DNA from: Parvularcula lutaonensis
GTDB taxonomy: Bacteria > Pseudomonadota > Alphaproteobacteria > Caulobacterales > Parvularculaceae
Reading direction: 5' to 3'
DNA: 64,000 nt
NCBI RefSeq assembly: GCF_014651915.1
Contig: NZ_BMXU01000001.1
Location: 1,178,001-1,242,000, forward strand
In this document: positions 28,237 to 37,024 of the stretch, in pieces
How positions within the stretch are numbered: position 1 is the first letter of the stretch
Layout of the letters: each line of letters begins with the position of its first letter
Program-made: the position numbers and the translations under genes
Notes under the pieces: model-generated
The model's input: only the letters and a program-made list of their open reading frames with translations
Database searches by the model: none
What the model was told of the DNA's origin: nothing

Positions 28237-28895
28237 CGTCGGCTCTCCTCGATTTCTTCGAGCACCTCGCGCGCAAGATCGAGGCTCGCATTGGCATACC
28301 TGACCTGCAAACCATGGGCGACGATCATGTAATTCACTTCGCCCACCGCCTCGCGAAAGCCCTCATAATCACCGTCCAAAGGTATGAGGTACCGCAACGT
28401 GATCCGTGAAGGATCAAAAGCCTCGAGCGCCCAGTCCAGACCCCGATTGGCAACTTCCGTATCGAGATGATAGGCAACGAGTGCTGCGCGCAGCTCCTGA
28501 TTATCGAGGCGGCTCAGTGCGCCCGATGCCTGCATCTCGACATAGGTAGGCGAAGGCCGCGCAGGCCGCGAAGCCGATATCATCGCGTCGATATGGCTGG
28601 AGATATCTCGCTCCGACAGGGGCGTCTCATCTTCGAGGAAAGCCCGCAGCTCCGTGACGAGTTCGAGGTAATTTTCAGAGCGCTCCCGCTGCTCGAGCAG
28701 CGTCTCCTCGATGAAGGCAAAGTCCTGCTTGAGCTTGTCGATCAGGACCCTCTCCCGCTCCGCCTCGGCCCGGTCCTCGTTCCAGTTGCCGAGCTGCACG
28801 CCCAGGAAAACACCGACCGCCACGATGAAGAACTCGATCGTCACCGCGAGCCAGTTCTGCTCCCGCACGCCTTTCGCAACCGTGCTCAGCACCAT
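28233..28895 (-). CDS. DUF6090-like membrane-anchored protein
   Basis: The 220-residue protein has one N-terminal membrane helix in the conserved context IEFFIVAVGVFLGVQLGNWNE, followed by a long charged helical region (about 40-100) and further helices, mostly cytoplasmic or periplasmic depending on topology. This N-terminus is characteristic of a widespread family (DUF6090) of unknown function. It starts 6 bp after the APH-like gene and overlaps the nitroreductase start by 4 bp, so the three are probably co-transcribed. Confidence 0.8.
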   Translation of the reverse strand: MVLSTVAKGVREQNWLAVTIEFFIVAVGVFLGVQLGNWNEDRAEAERERVLIDKLKQDFAFIEETLLEQRERSENYLELVTELRAFLEDETPLSERDISSHIDAMISASRPARPSPTYVEMQASGALSRLDNQELRAALVAYHLDTEVANRGLDWALEAFDPSRITLRYLIPLDGDYEGFREAVGEVNYMIVAHGLQVRYANASLDLAREVLEEIEESRR

Positions 28896-28901
28896 GACAG
28901 A

Positions 28902-29954
28902 TCACCCCCCCGCGAACTGCTTCGCCATCTGAGACAGAGGTGCCACCATCTTGCCGTAGCCCAGTGCCTTCTCGCTCGACGCATTGCCGTCTTTCGCGCG
29001 CTTGTAGACGCCCTGGACAATCCCGGCGAGCCGGAAAAGATTGTAGGCGAAATAGAAGTTGAGGTCCTCGGGAACCTCCGCTCCCGTCTTTTCGCGGTAG
29101 CGGTCGATCAACTCCTCCTCACGCGGAATACCGAGGCTTTCCAGATCCTGCCCGACAAGACTCTCTCCACGGCTGGGGTCCAGCGGAATCTTCCACGACA
29201 GAAGGTAATAAGTGAGGTCGGCAAGCGGATGGCCAAGCGTCGACAGCTCCCAGTCGATGAGCCCCATAGGCGTTGGGCTGTCCTTGGCGAACATGCAGTT
29301 GTCGAGGCGGAAGTCTCCGTGGATCAGACAGGTCTCGTCCGCGTCGGGAATGTTCTTCGGAAGCCAGTCGATGAGCCAGTTCATCGGCTCGATATCGTCG
29401 GTCTCGGAGGCTTTGTACTGCTTCGACCAGCGCCCGATCTGCCGGGCGAGATAGTCGCCTTCGGGCCCGAAATCCCCGAGGCCCACCGCCTTGTAGTCGA
29501 CCGAATGAAGCGCGGCGAGGGTGTCGGTGAGATTGAGATAGACCTTGCCCCTCTCATCCTTGGGCAGTTCGCTGAGGAGCGGGTTCCAGAAGATGCGCCC
29601 GTCCATGAATTCCATGATAAAGAACTCAGAGCCGATCATGTCGGCATCGTCTGTATGGAAAAGGACCTTCGGCACAGGCACGTCAGTGTCGGCCAGCGCG
29701 CTCATCACCCGCGCCTCCCGGCCGACCTGGTGGGCCGAGCCGAGCAGCTTGCCGGGCGGCTTGCGGCGCAGGACGTAACGCCCCTCTGCGGTCGTGATGA
29801 GATAGGTCGGGTTCGACTGGCCACCCTTGAACTTCTTGACCTCTATGTCACCCGAAAGACCGGGAACCGAAGCGCCTGCGCCCTTCTTCAGCCCTTCGAT
29901 ATCGAAAGCGAGGTGATCGGGAACGTCGCCCAGTCCGGAAAAGTCGCTGGCCAT
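28902..29954 (-). CDS. Phosphotransferase family protein, ACAD10/11-like kinase domain
   Basis: The 350-residue protein has the APH/choline-kinase fold. It shows GGQSNPTYLI (nucleotide loop), YVLRRKPPGKLL with the ATP-binding lysine, the catalytic loop CLIHGDFRLDNCMF and the metal aspartate in GLIDWELSTLGHPLADL. This spacing is that of the kinase domain of ACAD10/ACAD11 and its bacterial homologues, which phosphorylate 4-hydroxyacyl-CoAs for degradation. The assignment to 4-hydroxyacyl-CoA here is inferred, as no acyl-CoA dehydrogenase adjoins. The start was set at the ATG after AGGGAGG. Confidence 0.86.
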   Translation of the reverse strand: MASDFSGLGDVPDHLAFDIEGLKKGAGASVPGLSGDIEVKKFKGGQSNPTYLITTAEGRYVLRRKPPGKLLGSAHQVGREARVMSALADTDVPVPKVLFHTDDADMIGSEFFIMEFMDGRIFWNPLLSELPKDERGKVYLNLTDTLAALHSVDYKAVGLGDFGPEGDYLARQIGRWSKQYKASETDDIEPMNWLIDWLPKNIPDADETCLIHGDFRLDNCMFAKDSPTPMGLIDWELSTLGHPLADLTYYLLSWKIPLDPSRGESLVGQDLESLGIPREEELIDRYREKTGAEVPEDLNFYFAYNLFRLAGIVQGVYKRAKDGNASSEKALGYGKMVAPLSQMAKQFAGG

Positions 29955-30072
29955 GCTGGCCTCCCTTGGATCGTTTTTCCTGTTGTGGCGGAGTTGCGCC
30001 GAGGAACCAAGGCGGGCGCAGCATCTTGGCCGCTTGACGGGCGGGTGCCTCTGCCCCGAGAGGGCCGGGTCC

Positions 30073-30087
30073 AAGGAGTGATGCTTG
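30073..30087 (+). promoter_or_regulatory. Ribosome-binding site fixing a TTG start
   Basis: AAGGAG (30073-30078) sits six bases before the TTG at 30085. The ATG at 30081 and GTG at 30078 are out of frame, so TTG is the likely start of the flavoprotein. Confidence 0.6.
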
Positions 30088-31308
30088 TCCCAAGACCCTG
30101 AAAGCTACGACGTGATCGCCCTCGGCGCAGGCGCCGCTGGCCTTTTCTTTGCCGCCGAGGCGGGAAAGCGGGGCAAGCGAGTGCTGCTGCTCGACCATGC
30201 GAAGAAGATCGGCGAGAAAATCAGGATCTCCGGCGGCGGGCGGTGCAATTTCACCAATATCCACGCCAAGCCAGAGAACTTCCTGTCGCAAAATCCCAAG
30301 TTCTGCATCTCCGCCCTACGCGGCTTCACGGCGCAGGACTTCATCAAGCGGGTCGATGCTGCCGGCATCGGATGGCATGAGAAGCATCTCGGCCAGCTTT
30401 TCTGCGACGATAGCGCCCAGGCGATCATCGACATGCTGGTGCGAGACTGCGAAAGCCATGGCGTCACCATCCGTACGGAAACGGAGATCGAGCGCGTTGC
30501 GCGTGGCAACACGGGGTTCGCCGTCGCGGCAGGCGGCGCGGTCCATGCGGCTCCGGCCCTCGTGGTCGCGACCGGTGGCAAGTCGATCCCGAAGATAGGA
30601 GCGACAGGCTTTGGCTATCAGCTCGCGGAGCAGTTTGGTCTGAAGGTTGTCGAGCCGCGCCCGGCCCTGGTCCCGCTGACCTTCGAGGGCGCGATCAAGG
30701 ACATGGCGAAAGACCTCTCCGGGGTCTCCGTCCCCGCGCGGGTCACGGCATCTCCCGAGGCGGTCTTCGGCAGGAGGCGCAAGAAGCCGACGGCCTTCGA
30801 AGACGGATTTCTGTTTACCCATCGCGGCCTCTCCGGGCCTTCGATCCTGCAGATCTCCAGCTATTGGCGCGAAGGCGGCGGCGTGACCGTTGACCTCTCG
30901 CCCGCCAATGATGTCTATGAAACACTCCGGGCACGGCGGGCAAAGGGCGGCAAGACGGAAATCCAGACGGCCCTCTCGGAAGTCCTGCCACGACGACTCG
31001 CGCAAAGCCTTGCAAGCCATGAGGGTTGGCGCGGCAATCTCGCCGATTTCTCCGACCGGAAACTGAGAGCCGTTGCTGATCGGGTGCATGGCTGGGGAGT
31101 TAGACCGGCAGGATCCGAGGGCTACCGCACCGCAGAGGTCACGCTTGGCGGCGTGGATACGGACGGTCTCAATTCGAAGTCCATGGAAGCCAAGGACGTG
31201 CCCGGCCTCTATTTCATCGGCGAAGTCGTTGACGTGACCGGCTGGCTCGGCGGCTACAACTTCCAGTGGGCCTGGTCCTCAGCCTACGCAGCAGCCCGCT
31301 CGGTCTAG
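30085..31308 (+). CDS. BaiN/HI0933-like NAD(P)/FAD-dependent flavoprotein
   Basis: The 407-residue flavoprotein has the N-terminal dinucleotide site ALGAGAAGLFFAAEAG and the family signature EKIRISGGGRCNFTN. The C-terminal FAD-closing motif is GLYFIGEVVDVTGWLGGYN. Homologues (HI0933, YhiN, BaiN) are often annotated as aminoacetone oxidases or bile-acid reductases, but the general function is unsettled. It starts at TTG and converges on the glycan operon with a 4-bp overlap of stops. Confidence 0.9.
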   Translation: MSQDPESYDVIALGAGAAGLFFAAEAGKRGKRVLLLDHAKKIGEKIRISGGGRCNFTNIHAKPENFLSQNPKFCISALRGFTAQDFIKRVDAAGIGWHEKHLGQLFCDDSAQAIIDMLVRDCESHGVTIRTETEIERVARGNTGFAVAAGGAVHAAPALVVATGGKSIPKIGATGFGYQLAEQFGLKVVEPRPALVPLTFEGAIKDMAKDLSGVSVPARVTASPEAVFGRRRKKPTAFEDGFLFTHRGLSGPSILQISSYWREGGGVTVDLSPANDVYETLRARRAKGGKTEIQTALSEVLPRRLAQSLASHEGWRGNLADFSDRKLRAVADRVHGWGVRPAGSEGYRTAEVTLGGVDTDGLNSKSMEAKDVPGLYFIGEVVDVTGWLGGYNFQWAWSSAYAAARSV

Positions 31309-32558
31309 GCGATCTTGCGGAGCTTTCCAGCGAGGGTGCTGTCGCCCTTCTTCTCGGCAATGCCAATGAGAAGGTCGAAATAGGCTTTCATCGCCACGTC
31401 CTCGGACCAACGGCTCTCGAATTTCTCGAGCGCCAGCCGCCCAAGCCGCTCGCGCGTGTCGCCTTCCATCAGCTTACGAACGGCATCGATGATATGCTCG
31501 GGTTTCTCGAACAGGAACCCAGCGCCGGTCTCTTGGACGATCTCGCGATAGGCACCAAGGTCACGCGCGATGATCGGCGTGCCGGCACGGAACGCCTCGA
31601 TCGAGACCAGCGGGAAAACCTCGTGACACCGCGAGGGCGTCACCACGGCAAGGGCCTTGCGATAGTAGGTCCCCATCTCCTGCGGATCGAGACGCCCCAG
31701 CCACCTTACCCGGCTGTTCTCGGGCTCTATCCTCAGGAGTTCGTCTTTATACGCTCCATCGCCTGCGATCAGCAGGTCGCAGGGCGCATCCGGGCCGAAC
31801 AGCGGAACCACATCCTGAAGCCCCTTGATGATCTCGAGCCGCCCGGCGAAGAAGAGGTAAGGCACGCCGCCATTGAGGTGCTCCTCCTCCCCTTGCGGTG
31901 CGGGATCGGCGGGAAGGAAGCTCGGCAGGACCTGCATCGGGAACCTGAAGCCGAATTCCGCATGGTTGTGGGCACTGGCCTGGCTGAGCGCGATAAAGGC
32001 GTCGACCTCGGCGGCCTGTTTCTCGAGGAGGTCCGTATACCGCCAAAGCTGCGGCGGGCGGCGGTGAGCGATTTGGCAGCGGAAGCATTCGCGCCCGTCG
32101 CAGACCTCGCGGTTGTGTCGCCAAAGGATGTGCGATGGACAGACGAGCCAATGCTCATGCGCCGTGTAGATTTTCAGCGCACTGCCGATAGACAGCACCC
32201 CCGGTCCGCCCATCAGCGAGATGTTGTGGTAGTGGATGATGTCGGCATCCGCGACCGCCGCCTCGATACTCGGCTTGGTGGCGAGCGGCCTGCCCAGCTG
32301 CTGGATGGCGAGGGTTTCGAGGAAGGGACGCTTCGCTTCCACAGGAACGACCCTGTACGGACGGCCCTCGGGTGCTGTCATGCCTTCGGAAGCCTTGCCG
32401 GCGAGCAAGCGGTAGGCATCAGGATTATGGACCACCGTGACCTGGCATCCGCGCTCGGTGAGAAGCCCGGCAAAGCGTTCGAGATAGATGCCGTCGCCGC
32501 CGAAATTGAACGGCGGGAAGAATGTCGAGACGAGCGCGATATGGGGTCCGGACAACAT
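31305..32558 (-). CDS. Glycosyltransferase family 4
   Basis: Cytoplasmic GT-B enzyme of 417 residues. The N-terminal Rossmann half begins HIALVSTFFPPFNFGGDG. The C-terminal half carries YLFFAGRLEIIKGL and the donor site PSRCHEVFPLVSIEAFRAGTP (the EX7E region). A cysteine-rich insert (CPSHILWRHNREVC, ECFRC; residues about 138-162) is found in a subset of GT4 enzymes and may bind metal. It is the last gene of the minus-strand glycan operon, with its start overlapping the cytochrome stop (TGATG). Confidence 0.91.
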   Translation of the reverse strand: MLSGPHIALVSTFFPPFNFGGDGIYLERFAGLLTERGCQVTVVHNPDAYRLLAGKASEGMTAPEGRPYRVVPVEAKRPFLETLAIQQLGRPLATKPSIEAAVADADIIHYHNISLMGGPGVLSIGSALKIYTAHEHWLVCPSHILWRHNREVCDGRECFRCQIAHRRPPQLWRYTDLLEKQAAEVDAFIALSQASAHNHAEFGFRFPMQVLPSFLPADPAPQGEEEHLNGGVPYLFFAGRLEIIKGLQDVVPLFGPDAPCDLLIAGDGAYKDELLRIEPENSRVRWLGRLDPQEMGTYYRKALAVVTPSRCHEVFPLVSIEAFRAGTPIIARDLGAYREIVQETGAGFLFEKPEHIIDAVRKLMEGDTRERLGRLALEKFESRWSEDVAMKAYFDLLIGIAEKKGDSTLAGKLRKIA

Positions 32559-33325
32559 CAGGGGTCAGGCGTCTCCCGCTTCGGGCCGAAAAGCATGATC
32601 CGGGCGAAACCCCGACGCTTTTCCTGACCCGGTAGCGACCACTCGAACTTGAGCTGGCCGAGGATGTGGACAAGGCCGATAAGAAGGACGACGTAGCCGG
32701 AATAGACATGAACCTTGCCGACGGGGATCTTGATTTTCATCACCGTGCGTGCACGGCGTTTGTCGTGGGTCGACTTGTCGAGCGGCTTCACCTCGGATAA
32801 CGGGAGGCCGTCCGCGGCAACATAGCGCTTCACGAACGGTCCCAGCGGCGGGTGGAAAAGATCCGTCCCTGCACGGAATAATCCGGTAACCATCAAGACA
32901 AAGAACATCGCGTAGAAGACTGCGATCACTGTCCTACTGATGGGTGAGCGACCGGCGAAACGGGTCTTCCTCTTTCCCTTGCGGATGCCTTCCACCTGCC
33001 TGCTGAGGCGCAGGACTTCGTCCTGGCGCGGAAGGACGTCTTTCATCCGAGGAAGGACGGCCCGAACGAGAGGAAGGATCAGCCTGACCGCCAGGACGGC
33101 AAGAAATCCGTAGGAGGCAAAGGCGTGGGTATAAACGAGAACGTACTTCAACTGGGGGAAGCCGAGCTCGTCACGGAAATGGATCGCGTAACCTGTCAGC
33201 GCGAGAAAGATCACGAACAGGCCGATGGCCCAGTGGAGATAGCGCAACACCCGGCCATAGGGGTCATGCGTTTTCGAAGCTGTACCCTGCATGGTATCCA
33301 CTGTTAGCGCCGCAGCTGCATCCAT
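32558..33325 (-). CDS. b-type cytochrome (cytochrome b561/Ni-Fe-hydrogenase subunit type)
   Basis: The 255-residue inner-membrane protein has four membrane segments. Histidines sit where b561-type cytochromes bind two haems: RYLHWAIGLF in helix 1, VYTHAFASYGF in helix 2, and VHVYSGYVVLLIGLVHILG in helix 4. A basic loop (about 95-125) separates helices 2 and 3. Such proteins pass electrons across the membrane. Its position between a flippase and a glycosyltransferase, overlapping both by one base, ties it to the glycan operon, but no redox partner gene is adjacent. Start ATG 33325; a TTG one codon earlier is possible. Confidence 0.82.
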   Translation of the reverse strand: MDAAAALTVDTMQGTASKTHDPYGRVLRYLHWAIGLFVIFLALTGYAIHFRDELGFPQLKYVLVYTHAFASYGFLAVLAVRLILPLVRAVLPRMKDVLPRQDEVLRLSRQVEGIRKGKRKTRFAGRSPISRTVIAVFYAMFFVLMVTGLFRAGTDLFHPPLGPFVKRYVAADGLPLSEVKPLDKSTHDKRRARTVMKIKIPVGKVHVYSGYVVLLIGLVHILGQLKFEWSLPGQEKRRGFARIMLFGPKRETPDP

Positions 33326-34782
33326 CAAGCGTCCCCGCTTTTCGAAGCGGCGAGATGGAACATCGCCCGGCGCATGCGCGGGTCAGCGAGGGCTGCTGCG
33401 CCGAGGATCGCTCCGGTCAGTATCATGGCGGGGAGATCAGCAAGGCCACTGATGCGCACCCCTGCGCAGACCGCGACGCCGAGAGCCGTGGGCAGGAAGA
33501 AGTGACGCAGCGAAGTCGGCGCCAGGCTCTCCCGCTGGGAGGCAAGATGCGCAACGCTCCAGACCGCCGCGACCCCGACCGTGTAACCGACTGCCCCGCC
33601 CAGCGCGCCATGGGTGATCGCGCCACCGAGCGCGACGATCGCCGTAACGACAGCGCCCCAGAGCTGCACCCTGAAGATCGCGCGGTTCCGCTCTTGAGCG
33701 ATAAGCGTCCAGCGCGCCGTGCCCGAAGCGAAGGTGAAAAAGATCGCGACGACCAGGACTTCGAACTCGAGAGACACATCGGCATAGTCCGCCCCGAACA
33801 CGACGCTCATGATGAGCTTCGAGCCGACGAAGAGAACAGCGCAGGCCACGACCCCGGTCCAGCTTGCGAAGCGTTGGGAAGCCTCGACGAGAGCGACGAA
33901 CCCCTCCCTGTCCGATGCTGCATGGCGTGCGAATAGCGGATAGAGGTTGAGGTAGTAAAGCCAGCTGAAAGTGATGATCGAAATCGCGATCCTCAGTGCT
34001 GCGCCGATATCGCCGGCTTCGGTGGCACCTGCGATGGCAGCGACGATCAGCACGGGGACGGACGATGCGAAGGCGTTGGCGATCTTGGCGAGGCCGAGGC
34101 CCGATGCGCTGCGAATCATGTGCAAGCCGCCTCTAAAGTCGAGACGCGCCGAGCCGAGCCCGAAGGTCATGGCCTGGCTGGCGAGGAAGAACAACGCCAT
34201 GATGGCGGCCGCCAGCGCCTCGGCATAGCCAACGGAAAGAACGCCGCTTTCTCCGGGCGCGAAGAGGATGACAAGAACGAGAAAGGCACCCATCCGGAGG
34301 CTGGGACCAAAGGCTGCGATGTCCATCCGCTCCTTGGCCTGGAAGAGCCATTCCTGATTGAGCACGAGACCAAAGAGCGACAGGCCATACAAGAGAAGGA
34401 GGCCGGGCGGTGCGGCATCGCCTGCAAGGCTGACGTAAAGCGCTAGGAGGAGCGGCACAGCGATGGCGGCGAGCATAAGCCTCGCCGAAGCCACTGTGCG
34501 GACAATCTCGGCGTAGCTTTCAGGGTGCTGGGACAGCCTGCGGATCCCCGTCGCCCCGGTGCCGAAATCGACGAAGGCGAAGCCGATCATCCACATACTG
34601 ACGGCCGTCTCCACCGCGCCGTATTCCTCCGCCGTCAGGGTCCGGGCCAGAAAGGCAAAAGCCGCGATACCCGCGAGCTTGGTGACCACCTGGCCCAGGA
34701 ACAGGACCGCGAAATCGACAACCGCCTTGAAGGAGGCGAAGAGCGCCCGCGCGCGCTGGCTGATATCGGTTGTCGTGCTCAT
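33325..34782 (-). CDS. Wzx-type polysaccharide flippase (MATE/MOP superfamily)
   Basis: Predicted 485-residue inner-membrane protein with 12-14 membrane segments. The N-terminal pattern VTKLAGIAAFAFLARTLTAEEYG is typical of O-antigen/exopolysaccharide flippases that move undecaprenyl-linked oligosaccharides to the periplasm. The start was set at the ATG inside an ATGA overlap with the upstream GT39-like gene. Its stop overlaps the cytochrome start by one base. It implies that this cluster assembles a lipid-linked glycan. Confidence 0.88.
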   Translation of the reverse strand: MSTTTDISQRARALFASFKAVVDFAVLFLGQVVTKLAGIAAFAFLARTLTAEEYGAVETAVSMWMIGFAFVDFGTGATGIRRLSQHPESYAEIVRTVASARLMLAAIAVPLLLALYVSLAGDAAPPGLLLLYGLSLFGLVLNQEWLFQAKERMDIAAFGPSLRMGAFLVLVILFAPGESGVLSVGYAEALAAAIMALFFLASQAMTFGLGSARLDFRGGLHMIRSASGLGLAKIANAFASSVPVLIVAAIAGATEAGDIGAALRIAISIITFSWLYYLNLYPLFARHAASDREGFVALVEASQRFASWTGVVACAVLFVGSKLIMSVVFGADYADVSLEFEVLVVAIFFTFASGTARWTLIAQERNRAIFRVQLWGAVVTAIVALGGAITHGALGGAVGYTVGVAAVWSVAHLASQRESLAPTSLRHFFLPTALGVAVCAGVRISGLADLPAMILTGAILGAAALADPRMRRAMFHLAASKSGDA

Positions 34783-36269
34783 GAGGGCTCGCAGCCCCAT
34801 AGCTCGATCTCGGCTCCGGGGAGCGTCCCGCCGAGGCGCTGGGGCTTGCCGTCCCTCGCGACGAGGATCGCGTGTATGTCAGGATAGGTGCCGCGGAAAT
34901 GGGTCGGAAACGCGGAGACCACGCACGCCTCTGGCTCGTCGCGAAGAAGCGCGCGCATCCCTGCCGCATCCTCGATGAAAGGCCAGTCCGGCTTTCGGTA
35001 ATCCGTAAAGGGAACTTTAGCGAGCCCAACCGTGACGACCGGCCTGCCCTGCCCTTCCGCCAGCGCCGCAGCCGCGATGGCGTCAGAGATTTCCATCTTC
35101 GGATCGTTGTAGTTCGGCCTGAGCATCAGCACGCACGCGGAAAGGATGACAAGCGTCCCGAGAGTTTTCGAAAGCGGAGCAGGCAGCCTCCATCCCGCGA
35201 CCCGCCACCGCTCCACCCAGTCAGCGACCTGGAATGCCCCTGCGAGCGCCGCGGCCACGAGAAATCCGATCTCGATGAAGAAATAACGGGGCCAGACCCG
35301 GAAACCGAGAGCCACAAGGATGACCAGTGTAACGACGATCGCAGCGGGGTAGGCCCCCGCGGCAACCGGGGCGCGCCGGGTCATCTGCCAGCCACCAATT
35401 GCGGCAAAACCAAGCGCGATCGGGAGAACGGCACCCAGGGCGCCGAAGCTGGCCATGAGCTCTATGGCCGTTCGCAGGGGGTTCTCCCATTCCTTCATGG
35501 CTTCAGAGCCAGCGGCATCGGCATCCGAAGGCGCGCTCATCTCGCCCATCGTGGAGGCGATGTCGGCCATGATCGGTGAATAGAAAAGGAGGAGCGCGAC
35601 GATAACCACCAAAGAAGCAGCGAGCGGCATGCGGAGCCATTGCCACACTGTTTGCTCGCGCTCGATGAAGGCCTTCCGTGCACCATCGATCAGGAGGACG
35701 GCGGCTTGCGCTGCGAAAAAGAAAGCTGCGGTCAGGTGGATCGCCATGGCACCGACGACGCAGGCTGCCCAGAGCATCCAGCTTTGCCAAGGCTTCTCGC
35801 CGCGCTGGGCACGGAGGATGAAGAGGCTCGAAAGGCTGATGAAGAACAGAAGCCCGGTGTAGCCGCGGGCATTCTGGGAAAACCAGACATGGTGGTAGGA
35901 AATGGCAAGGACCAAGGCCGTCAGCATCGCGACCGGCAGGCTCGTCACCCTGCGCATGAAAAGCCATACGGCCACGATGGAACCAAGGCCGAAAAGAACG
36001 GCCGGTAGCCGCATCGCCCAAGCGCTTTCACCAAAGATCCCGACACTGATCTTGGCCATCCAGCTGTAGAGGACATGGTTGTTGAGGGAGCCGTAGGTCT
36101 GGACGAGCTCGCCCCAAGGCAGGCGGACATAGTTCAGGAGCGTCAGGATTTCGTCATACCAGAGATCCGCATTCAGATGAATAATACGCAGTACGAGCGC
36201 GAGCATCAGCACGCCGGCCATGCCGATGGCTTCCGGCCGTGTAATCGGCTGCGGACCTCCGTCGGTCAT
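34779..36269 (-). CDS. GT39/ArnT-like polytopic glycosyltransferase
   Basis: The 496-residue membrane protein has about 11 segments and the loop-1 motif LWYDEILTL (Asp-Glu, residues about 36-44). This is the hallmark of C-type glycosyltransferases such as protein mannosyltransferases and ArnT, which use polyprenyl-phosphate sugars on the periplasmic side. A soluble C-terminal part of about 80 residues ends in EIELWGCEPS. It overlaps both operon neighbours by ATGA. The acceptor is unknown. Confidence 0.87.
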   Translation of the reverse strand: MTDGGPQPITRPEAIGMAGVLMLALVLRIIHLNADLWYDEILTLLNYVRLPWGELVQTYGSLNNHVLYSWMAKISVGIFGESAWAMRLPAVLFGLGSIVAVWLFMRRVTSLPVAMLTALVLAISYHHVWFSQNARGYTGLLFFISLSSLFILRAQRGEKPWQSWMLWAACVVGAMAIHLTAAFFFAAQAAVLLIDGARKAFIEREQTVWQWLRMPLAASLVVIVALLLFYSPIMADIASTMGEMSAPSDADAAGSEAMKEWENPLRTAIELMASFGALGAVLPIALGFAAIGGWQMTRRAPVAAGAYPAAIVVTLVILVALGFRVWPRYFFIEIGFLVAAALAGAFQVADWVERWRVAGWRLPAPLSKTLGTLVILSACVLMLRPNYNDPKMEISDAIAAAALAEGQGRPVVTVGLAKVPFTDYRKPDWPFIEDAAGMRALLRDEPEACVVSAFPTHFRGTYPDIHAILVARDGKPQRLGGTLPGAEIELWGCEPS

Positions 36270-37024
36270 TTTTCGGGCTTCCTGATGACCGCACCGAGGA
36301 TCAGCTCGAAGTCCTCGTCCTCATGGTCGAGCTCCTCGGTCTCGAGATCCTCCGCAGCGAGCCCATAGAGAAACATCGCGCAGGAGAAGACGTTGCCGTA
36401 GGCCTTGACCGAAAGCTCTGCGTCCGGGGCGACCTTTCGGGTCAGCGCCTCGACGCCTTGGGCCGTGAGCCGCCAATACTCACCCCAGTCGTCCCGACCA
36501 AGGCGGCGCGCGATCTTGGACGTGCCGTGGGTCGTCATCAGGACGACACCGCCTGGCTTCAGGATGCGGTAGAGGTTCCCCATCGCCGCTTCCATGTCGT
36601 AGATCATCTGCAGCGCCTGGGTGAAGATGATGCAGTCGAAACTGTCGTCCGGGATATGCGGACAGTCGGTGAGATCGGCAACGATGGTTGCGTCGGGATT
36701 TCCCTCGACAACGTGCAAAACGTCCGCCTGCGCATCAGGCGCGCCGAATTTCTTGATATAGAATGGATCACCCAGCTCCATGCACCGCCCACGGATAAGG
36801 TCGCTGTTCGCCTCCAAGAACTTCTCGATGTAGTATCGGTCGATAGGCATGCCGCGATCCATGCCGAAGATCGGGCTGATCGGGGTCAGCCTGCGGAGCG
36901 ATGCGAAATCGACATTGCCTGTCCGCGGCCATTGCAGGCGGTGCTTCCGCTGGAAGGCGACGATCGAGCGGCGCATGTCCTCCGAAAGGACACGGCGGGC
37001 GAGAGAGAGCAAGGGTCCGGTCAC
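36266..37024 (-). CDS. Class I SAM-dependent methyltransferase in the glycan operon
   Basis: The 252-residue protein begins at a GTG within a GTGA overlap with the deacetylase stop. The N-terminal 50 residues are basic and helical. Then come RCMELGDPFYIKKFG (in place of a canonical glycine motif I), DATIVADLTDCPHIPDDSFDCIIFTQAL and RILKPGGVVLMTTHG. This pattern is seen in methyltransferases encoded beside glycosyltransferases. The substrate is probably a sugar or lipid-linked intermediate (inference). The C-terminal tail is strongly acidic. Confidence 0.82.
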   Translation of the reverse strand: MTGPLLSLARRVLSEDMRRSIVAFQRKHRLQWPRTGNVDFASLRRLTPISPIFGMDRGMPIDRYYIEKFLEANSDLIRGRCMELGDPFYIKKFGAPDAQADVLHVVEGNPDATIVADLTDCPHIPDDSFDCIIFTQALQMIYDMEAAMGNLYRILKPGGVVLMTTHGTSKIARRLGRDDWGEYWRLTAQGVEALTRKVAPDAELSVKAYGNVFSCAMFLYGLAAEDLETEELDHEDEDFELILGAVIRKPEK

